Shown: piece by piece, positions 6,473 through 10,742 of the stretch
Layout: each line of letters begins with the position of its first letter
Numbering within the stretch: the first letter of the stretch is position 1
DNA from: RYN-431 sp036388295
GTDB lineage: Bacteria > Planctomycetota > Phycisphaerae > Tepidisphaerales > Tepidisphaeraceae
Reading direction: 5' to 3'
DNA length: 10,742 bases
Assembly: GCA_036388295.1 (NCBI GenBank)
Contig: DASVSC010000106.1
Location: forward strand, 1-10,742
The notes under the pieces: generated by a model
The model's input: the letters and a program-made list of their open reading frames with translations, nothing else
What the model was told of the DNA's origin: nothing
Database searches by the model: none
Translations under genes and position numbers: made by a program

Positions 6473-6937
6473 TCACTTGGAAAACAAACGTTTCAAACGG
6501 TCGTCGATCATCAACGGTTCCGCATTTCCGATGACGATCTGGCGAAACTCTGCGTGGGCGGGATTCACCACATAGTTAAACTCTCTCGTGACGAGCGCGC
6601 TTGGCACTCGAAGCAAGGGCTTGAAACTGCGGGCGACAAAATCGTCACCGATTTCTTGTGTGATGGCCAGATTGACACGCCAGTTCTTATCTAAAGGGTT
6701 GGGGAGTTCTTCCACAAGATCATCCGCGAACTCCGCCCTGATTAACACGTATGACAGTGACAGTAGCATGGTGTCGGCATGCACGAGCATTTCCATCATT
6801 GCTGACGCGGGCGTTGCGGCAAGGTACACGACAGCGCTGCCAGGAGAGTTCCAACGCCCCCCGTTGTACCGGGCACCATAGCCGTCGAATGCTGTCGCGG
6901 CGAACTTCACTTTGCAGATGCGAAAGCCAAAGCTCAC
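6473..6937 (-). CDS. RES-domain toxin of a RES-Xre toxin-antitoxin pair
   Basis: This 154-aa protein spans a whole RES domain, the usual size for the stand-alone toxin. Family hallmarks are visible: FRI with Arg6, FDGYGARYNGGRWN at 17-30 (Arg23, Tyr24, Arg28), VVYLA at 36-40, and a helix with Glu49 and His53 (MMEMLVH). A C-terminal PSALVTREFNYVVNPAHAEF follows near residues 112-131. RES toxins (for example MbcT and the Pseudomonas RES proteins) degrade NAD+, and ParT modifies phosphoribosylpyrophosphate synthetase, so the target is NAD+ metabolism or a related substrate in the cytoplasm. Translation starts at GTG 6937, which overlaps the antitoxin stop as GTGA; coupling keeps the toxin below the antitoxin. 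All expected Arg/Tyr/Glu positions appear present, so the toxin looks intact. It is unusual to find this pair inverted inside a tail gene cluster. Confidence 0.93.
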   Translation of the reverse strand: MSFGFRICKVKFAATAFDGYGARYNGGRWNSPGSAVVYLAATPASAMMEMLVHADTMLLSLSYVLIRAEFADDLVEELPNPLDKNWRVNLAITQEIGDDFVARSFKPLLRVPSALVTREFNYVVNPAHAEFRQIVIGNAEPLMIDDRLKRLFSK

Positions 6938-7440
6938 GTAAAGACACCGTGCTCAAGGCGGCCTAGCAATGCTTCGACCTCCCTTACACCGGCCTCATTG
7001 ACCAATAAGTCGAGTGGCTTGAAACCCCTCAACGCCGGCGCAGGCGTCTTTAGCCACCGGCCAGCTGCTTCGTGATTATCCTCGAAAAAGTCGAGAGTCT
7101 TGTCAGCAATTAATTTGAGACGGTAAACACGGTCCGATTCTTCTGACGACAACAAGCCGCTTGTCTTCCGTCGTGCGAAAGACGATGTGCTGATGCGTGT
7201 AAGGCTCAGGACGGTTGATTGTGGCACGTCGATCAGGTCCGCGACGTAATCGACGAAGGCAGTTGCCAGCCCATTCTCAATGCTTTCAAACGCCTTATGT
7301 TGCGAAAGATTGCCGAACCTTCCGGCGCGTCGGTGAAACACGACGTCTTCGATAGCTGTTCGAGACATACCAGAATGCCTCAGCCGTTCCACTCGCTTGT
7401 TGAGATTGTCTATCTCGTGCTTGTTGAATGGGCGCGCCAT
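6934..7440 (-). CDS. Xre/MbcA/ParS-type antitoxin (DUF2384) of the RES-Xre pair
   Basis: This 168-aa protein has an N-terminal extension (1-50) and a helix-turn-helix-like region around 57-97 (VADLIDVPQSTVLSLTRISTSSFARRK). A C-terminal toxin-binding domain follows at about 107-167, with SSEESDRVYRLKLIADKTLDFFED, AAGRWLKTPAPALRGFKPLDLL and EAGVREVEALLGRLEHGVF. That last run is the signature of Xre-type antitoxins that cap the RES active site and repress their own operon. I choose ATG 7440 because a σ70-like promoter ends 6 nt before it. An in-frame ATG at 7485 would add 15 residues that merely arise from a repeated GCCATG. The RES toxin gene follows with a 4-nt overlap. No SD precedes 7440, in keeping with a leaderless message. 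Confidence 0.92.
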   Translation of the reverse strand: MARPFNKHEIDNLNKRVERLRHSGMSRTAIEDVVFHRRAGRFGNLSQHKAFESIENGLATAFVDYVADLIDVPQSTVLSLTRISTSSFARRKTSGLLSSEESDRVYRLKLIADKTLDFFEDNHEAAGRWLKTPAPALRGFKPLDLLVNEAGVREVEALLGRLEHGVFT

Positions 7441-7471
7441 GACCAAATGATAGATCGGCCATGCCAAATGA
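7436..7471. repeat. direct repeats over the antitoxin promoter, candidate operator
   Basis: GCCATGACCAAATGA (7436-7450) and GCCATGCCAAATGA (7458-7471) differ by one inserted A and start 22 bp apart. A third, shortened GCCATG lies at 7481, 23 bp further on. The copies cover the -10/start and the upstream side of the promoter, and their phase is close to two helical turns. That fits cooperative binding by an Xre antitoxin, though the binding is inferred. Confidence 0.5.
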
Positions 7472-7474
7472 CAA
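7441..7474 (-). promoter_or_regulatory. promoter of the Xre-RES operon, predicted leaderless
   Basis: On the minus strand, TTGTCA (7474-7469) and TATCAT (7452-7447) are separated by 16 nt. Each matches the σ70 consensus hexamer at five of six positions. Six nt (7446-7441) separate the -10 from ATG 7440, so the predicted +1 is the first base of the start codon. The hexamers lie in or touch a pair of direct repeats, an obvious place for antitoxin binding and autorepression. Confidence 0.65.
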
Positions 7475-7533
7475 CATCTGGCCATGTCCGATAAGCACTC
7501 GTTCCGCTCGAACGTGGTGAACAGTCGCCAGTA

Positions 7534-7549
7534 ATGCAGGTCCCTGCAT
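7534..7549. repeat. perfect 7-bp inverted repeat between the divergent genes
   Basis: ATGCAGG (7534-7540) and CCTGCAT (7543-7549) flank TC. It lies about midway between the antitoxin start (7440) and the plus-strand tail gene (7640), so it could be an operator for either. No protein is identified for it. The rest of 7441-7639 shows no ORF and no convincing plus-strand promoter. Confidence 0.35.
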
Positions 7550-7639
7550 CTCCCGCGGCATAAGTGGAGTGTCTCCCCCACCACCCCGCCGTCACCGACC
7601 CACCCGGGCCGGCGCCAGCTCGTTTTCCAACACAACACC

Positions 7640-8548
7640 ATGCCCATCGATTTTTCCACCGGCATCAAAATCGGCGACGTCGACTGCTTCGACCAGAGCA
7701 CCGAAGAGACGTTCGACCAGTTCGACAGCTGCGCGACCCGCACCCTCGCGTGCAAGTGGTCCGATCGTAAGGCGCTGATCAACGCGCTCAACCCGCAAGG
7801 CACCCAGCTCGGCGGCATCTACGTCTTCTCGTCCATTCCGTACCCGGACTTCCCGGCGCTTTACCCGCAGCGGTTCCGCACCAAGTGCTACCCCGGCTCC
7901 AAGATCGTCAAGGCACCGAGCGGCATGGTCGGCTACGACGTCTGCCTGCTCACCGCGGAATACCGGCCGTTCCGCGGTGGCGACCCGCAGGGCTACCTGG
8001 AGTTCGACCTAGGCGCGAACGTCATCACCATGCCCGGCAGCGGGACTTGGCTGGAAACGGATAACGACTCCCCAATCGACGTGCCACTGCAGGACTGTGC
8101 ACGCGGCTACCCGCTAGCCGTCATCGGCATCTGTCGCGGCCGATCCAACGTGGCGGGGCTCGACACGCAGCTCATCAACGACATTGCGGCAAAGCCTGTT
8201 AACTCGAAGGCGTTTCTCAACTTCGCGCCCGGCACCGTCATCTTCGAAGGTGCCCGTGCCCGCCGTCAGACCCTCACGAACGTCGGTTTGGGTGCCGGCA
8301 CAAGCAATCCCGTGACGGGCTTCGCATCTGCGTCGTCGCTACTTGAGGGGGCGTGGGACATTGAATATCGCTTCCAAGCCCGACCGGCGCTCCCTTGGGA
8401 TCATCTGCCGTTCCGGAAGAAAGTCGACAACGCCTTCCAGTTCGTGCTCGAAAAAGTGCGTCTCAAGCACGGGGCCGGCCCATATCTCGGGCGATCGGAT
8501 CTGAACTCTCTCTTCGGCAACTCCGGTGGCCTTGTCTCGTTGAGTTAG
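7640..8548 (+). CDS. tail structural protein, possibly distal tail or baseplate (302 aa)
   Basis: This is the first plus-strand gene after the inverted island, starting at ATG 7640 without a visible SD. The 302-aa protein is β-rich, with no signal peptide or membrane segment. Four cysteines lie in the N-terminal 100 residues, two of them in DSCATRTLACKW near 30-40. The middle carries AVIGICRGRSN, and the second half has VIFEGARARRQTLTNVGLG (about 200-218) followed by WDIEYRFQARPALPWDHLPF (about 239-258). A late strand pair ending 'EYRF … PWDHLP' is the type of pattern seen in phage proteins that form rings at the tail end, but I cannot name the family. The position after the tape measure (ignoring the island) favours a distal tail or baseplate component. 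That is inference from order. Confidence 0.6.
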   Translation: MPIDFSTGIKIGDVDCFDQSTEETFDQFDSCATRTLACKWSDRKALINALNPQGTQLGGIYVFSSIPYPDFPALYPQRFRTKCYPGSKIVKAPSGMVGYDVCLLTAEYRPFRGGDPQGYLEFDLGANVITMPGSGTWLETDNDSPIDVPLQDCARGYPLAVIGICRGRSNVAGLDTQLINDIAAKPVNSKAFLNFAPGTVIFEGARARRQTLTNVGLGAGTSNPVTGFASASSLLEGAWDIEYRFQARPALPWDHLPFRKKVDNAFQFVLEKVRLKHGAGPYLGRSDLNSLFGNSGGLVSLS

Positions 8549-8552
8549 AACT

Positions 8553-9083
8553 ATGACACCACGACGATCCAGCGCTTCAGGCGGCGTCTTCTTACCCTCG
8601 CCCGAGCAGTGGAACGGCATGCTCGATGATGCCACTGCGGTGCAGCGGCTCAACGTGAGCGGCAGGCTCGCGTTCCGCCGCACCAGCAGCGGCACGACCA
8701 TCTCGTTCGACGACCCGGTGTTTCATTGGGTGCAGTGCTTGGTGACGGGACCCACAGAAGAAGGGGAGCTAGGGCGAGCGTTGGCGAAGATCATCTCCGG
8801 TCCAGTCAACGCGGAGGCGTCGGGGCCATTTACTTGGGACAACCTTGGGAGCGTGTCCGAATCACCAGGGGTCGTCGAAGTTTGGAGCCTCAGCGGCTCG
8901 ACCTTGCCCGGCGGTAAACCCATTCTAGGATTGCACGTCGGCAACCGCGGCGACGACCTGAACGGTCGGCAAATCGTGCTGGCCATGCCGTCGATTCCTC
9001 GGCCATACGCCAAGTATCAAATCTACACGCCCGTCGACGATACCCTCGAACCGACTTGGACCGACATGCAAGTCCAAGGCTGA
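8553..9083 (+). CDS. unrecognised tail-module protein (176 aa)
   Basis: ATG 8553 follows the stop of the previous gene by 4 nt and the gene ends 3 nt before the next ATG, so it is translated within one tightly packed unit. The 176-aa product has a Ser/Arg-rich start (MTPRRSSASGG), a β-rich middle (GRLAFRRTSSGTTISFDD, WVQCLVTGP) and a stretch VVEVWSLSGSTLPGGKPILGLHVGN. It ends with YAKYQIYTPVDDTLEPTWTDM. There is no signal peptide, membrane segment or coiled coil. I recognise no family. Its neighbours suggest a structural component of the tail tip or baseplate. Confidence 0.5.
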   Translation: MTPRRSSASGGVFLPSPEQWNGMLDDATAVQRLNVSGRLAFRRTSSGTTISFDDPVFHWVQCLVTGPTEEGELGRALAKIISGPVNAEASGPFTWDNLGSVSESPGVVEVWSLSGSTLPGGKPILGLHVGNRGDDLNGRQIVLAMPSIPRPYAKYQIYTPVDDTLEPTWTDMQVQG

Positions 9084-9086
9084 GCC

Positions 9087-10742
9087 ATGCCCACGCCCGC
9101 CTTCGATTACAACCACACCTACACCGGCGACGATGAGCTAAAGTTTGCCGTCGACACGCTGATGTGTCCGCACGCCGCAGCGGCGCGCGAGCGACTTCGC
9201 CTGATACTCCCCGACGTTAAACCCAACGACCTGTACCGGATTCGCCCGGTGCCAGGCGACGCAGACTACGACCCCCTCGATCCGTTTGTCTATCGCTACG
9301 ACCGGGCGAGGCCGTTATCGGCAAACTTACGGTGGGCGGGGGTTCGTGACTTCGATGGCTACCCGCTTGTGGTGGACGAGTTCTTGTCCAACTACGGATT
9401 TGGGTTTGCCCCGGCCGCGTTAAATCCGACGGCGTGGTATCTGAGTCGCGTCACTGATCAATTCGCGAATCCGCCGAATTACCTGCCGTTTAGCTGGCCG
9501 ATGCTGCAAAAGCTGATCGGGGCGATGGCGTTCAGCTTCGTCGACCCCGACGTCGACTATGACGGGTATGACCCGGCCACCGGACGCACCATATTCACGG
9601 CGTACGCGACGGCGTATTACCCCGTCACGAATGCGGACGGCTCAACGGGCAACCCGCGGGCTGCGTTCATCACGTCGGTGGGCAATGGGCCAATGCCGCC
9701 CACGCTCGGCCACGGATTCCCCGGTTACCCCAGTCCTGACGGGTTCACGCGGCGCCGTCGCCTGCACATTACGACGCTCGCAACGCCAGGTGTGGACGGC
9801 CAGCGCGCGCTGTTCGTCGCGTGCATCCCGTCCGCTGTTTCGGTCGACGTGGCAGACCGTGTGACCGGGTTGACGAGCGGCGTCCAGTACCAAGGGTATG
9901 TCGGCGCGGCCAACGGCACGGCCAGCGAACATCCCCCCCTGCCGTGGATCATAGACCCCAAGCCGCTTGTCCGTGATGTGCAGGTCCCATCGATGGCAGA
10001 AACGCCGCCGGATCAGCGGCAGTTCAGCCTGACATTTATGGACCGCGTCGGAGGCGAGTGGGTCGTCAGCGAAGACCAATCGACGCCGGCCGACGTCATC
10101 ACGCTCAACGGCTGGATGCGTAAGGGAGACATCGTCGGGCACTGGATGCTCAACGAGATGCGCGACGCACTCAATGGGATGCGCAAAACGTGCGTTACCG
10201 CAGCGATCCATACGTCGAGCGAGAGCACCAGCACTGTCGCCGCGTCGACCGGAGGCGAATTGTTCGGTCCGCGGAGCGCGAAGTTCTACCTCGTGCCGGG
10301 CCACCACGAGGCTGGCCTGCCAGTGTACGACGCGTGGCAGTATATCGGCCAAGCCGCGGCGTCGACCGATTGCACCCTGGAAAGCGGACCAATCTCGGCC
10401 GCGACTTTCGCAGGCCACGACTTTTACGTCATTCTTGCGATCGTCGATTGGTCGCTGTCGCTGAAGTATCGGCCAGGCGCGAGCCCACCATCCTGCCCGC
10501 CGGCGTGGCCCGCGACGTTGTGTCTGCCACCGGGTACAGGAGCGACCGGCACAGGAGCGGGAAGCGGCACCGGCACCGGCCCGGCAGGCACCGGAACTGG
10601 GCCTGGAACAGGAGGGACAGGCGGCACGGGTGGTACCGGCGTTGACCCGGGCACCGGCACGGGGACCGGCTCAACGGGCACGGGTCCGGGCACGGGGGCA
10701 ACAGGAACCGGAACCGGGCCAGGCACGGGTGGCGGAACCGGC
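9087..10742 (+). CDS. large tail-tip or fibre-like protein with Gly-Thr repeat region, partial
   Basis: The frame starts at ATG 9087, 3 nt after the preceding stop, and stays open to the right edge (552 codons seen), so the C-terminus is missing. Residues 1-460 look globular and aromatic-rich, with many Asp/Tyr/Pro motifs (for example DPDVDYDGYDPATGR near 153-167), and no signal peptide. A Pro/Cys hinge (SPPSCPPAWPATLCLPPG, with Cys470 and Cys479) leads into a low-complexity tail from about residue 483. That tail consists almost wholly of Gly, Thr, Pro, Ser and Ala in GTG/GPG/GTGG units. Such flexible Gly-rich stalks occur in tail fibres and in exported fibrous proteins. As the largest gene of the right arm it could be the tail-tip or receptor-binding protein. 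That is inferred from size, order and the stalk. Confidence 0.6.
   Translation, partial: MPTPAFDYNHTYTGDDELKFAVDTLMCPHAAAARERLRLILPDVKPNDLYRIRPVPGDADYDPLDPFVYRYDRARPLSANLRWAGVRDFDGYPLVVDEFLSNYGFGFAPAALNPTAWYLSRVTDQFANPPNYLPFSWPMLQKLIGAMAFSFVDPDVDYDGYDPATGRTIFTAYATAYYPVTNADGSTGNPRAAFITSVGNGPMPPTLGHGFPGYPSPDGFTRRRRLHITTLATPGVDGQRALFVACIPSAVSVDVADRVTGLTSGVQYQGYVGAANGTASEHPPLPWIIDPKPLVRDVQVPSMAETPPDQRQFSLTFMDRVGGEWVVSEDQSTPADVITLNGWMRKGDIVGHWMLNEMRDALNGMRKTCVTAAIHTSSESTSTVAASTGGELFGPRSAKFYLVPGHHEAGLPVYDAWQYIGQAAASTDCTLESGPISAATFAGHDFYVILAIVDWSLSLKYRPGASPPSCPPAWPATLCLPPGTGATGTGAGSGTGTGPAGTGTGPGTGGTGGTGGTGVDPGTGTGTGSTGTGPGTGATGTGTGPGTGGGTG
10533..10742 (+). repeat. GC-rich degenerate tandem repeats encoding Gly-Thr units
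   Basis: About 210 bp of imperfect short units such as GGCACCGGC, GGAACCGG and GGCACGGGT repeat in register with the reading frame, mostly as Gly-Thr dipeptides with inserted Pro, Ala, Ser and one Val-Asp. Codons vary between units, so the protein repeat seems selected rather than freshly duplicated DNA. The repeat continues beyond the window. Confidence 0.8.

Noticed and set aside
6218..6694. Plus-strand frame opposite the toxin and XRE genes
   Set aside because: It is antisense to the RES domain and the helix-turn-helix, both of which have clear family motifs.
7436..7486. CRISPR-like array from three GCCATG copies
   Set aside because: The repeats are short and imperfect and only three copies exist. 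They overlap a promoter, so an operator is far more likely.
9642..10418. 258-codon minus-strand frame in the right arm
   Set aside because: It has an Arg/His/Ala-rich composition and no recognisable motif. The plus frame is open through the whole region and is tightly spaced to its upstream neighbour.
10424..10726. Minus-strand Val-Pro repeat protein
   Set aside because: It is the antisense reading of the Gly-Thr codon repeats (GGCACC gives GGTGCC and similar), so the repeat is a by-product.

Overview
The window reads as part of a prophage or phage tail module from a GC-rich bacterium, most likely a member of the Planctomycetota. That host guess rests on three things: the high GC of the plus-strand genes, the weak or absent Shine-Dalgarno sequences at many starts, and a secreted protein (5382-6035, minus) whose C-terminal pattern resembles one I associate with planctomycete exported proteins. 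No marker gene is present, so the host assignment is tentative.

Left arm (1-4909, plus strand) has the classic order of long-tailed phages. It holds a small structural or tail-completion protein entering from the left edge, a 161-aa virion-like protein, a probable tail tube protein (880-1329), a pair of overlapping tail assembly chaperone frames (1387-1869 and 1387-2159), and a 917-aa tape measure protein (2156-4909). The chaperone frames are joined by a complete -1 programmed ribosomal frameshift cassette: an SD-like GGGG, an A_AAA_AAA slippery heptamer at 1797-1803, a 5-nt spacer, and a perfect 12-bp GC-rich hairpin at 1809-1839. This is the gpG/gpGT arrangement of phage lambda and makes the tail identification firm.

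Central island (4906-7440, minus strand) interrupts the tail operon with cargo genes in the opposite orientation, several of them visibly lower in GC. In their own reading order these are an Xre/DUF2384 antitoxin and an overlapping RES-domain toxin (a type II toxin-antitoxin pair), a small XRE-type helix-turn-helix protein, and two small exported proteins, the last with a DUF4177-like C-terminus. The tape measure and the last exported gene converge and share a CTAG at their stop codons. Three island genes (starts 7440, 6035, 5253) carry promoter-like elements whose -10 hexamer ends exactly 6 nt before the ATG, which predicts leaderless mRNAs. Two of them share the same words at identical spacing. 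The layout looks like a 'moron' or lysogenic-conversion cassette.

Right arm (7640-10742, plus strand) resumes the tail genes with three closely packed structural proteins of 302, 176 and at least 552 aa. They sit where distal tail, baseplate or tail-tip genes are expected. The last runs off the right edge inside a Gly-Thr-rich low-complexity stretch. These three show no family I can name, so their roles are positional inference. No rRNA, tRNA, CRISPR array, transposase or integrase is visible.
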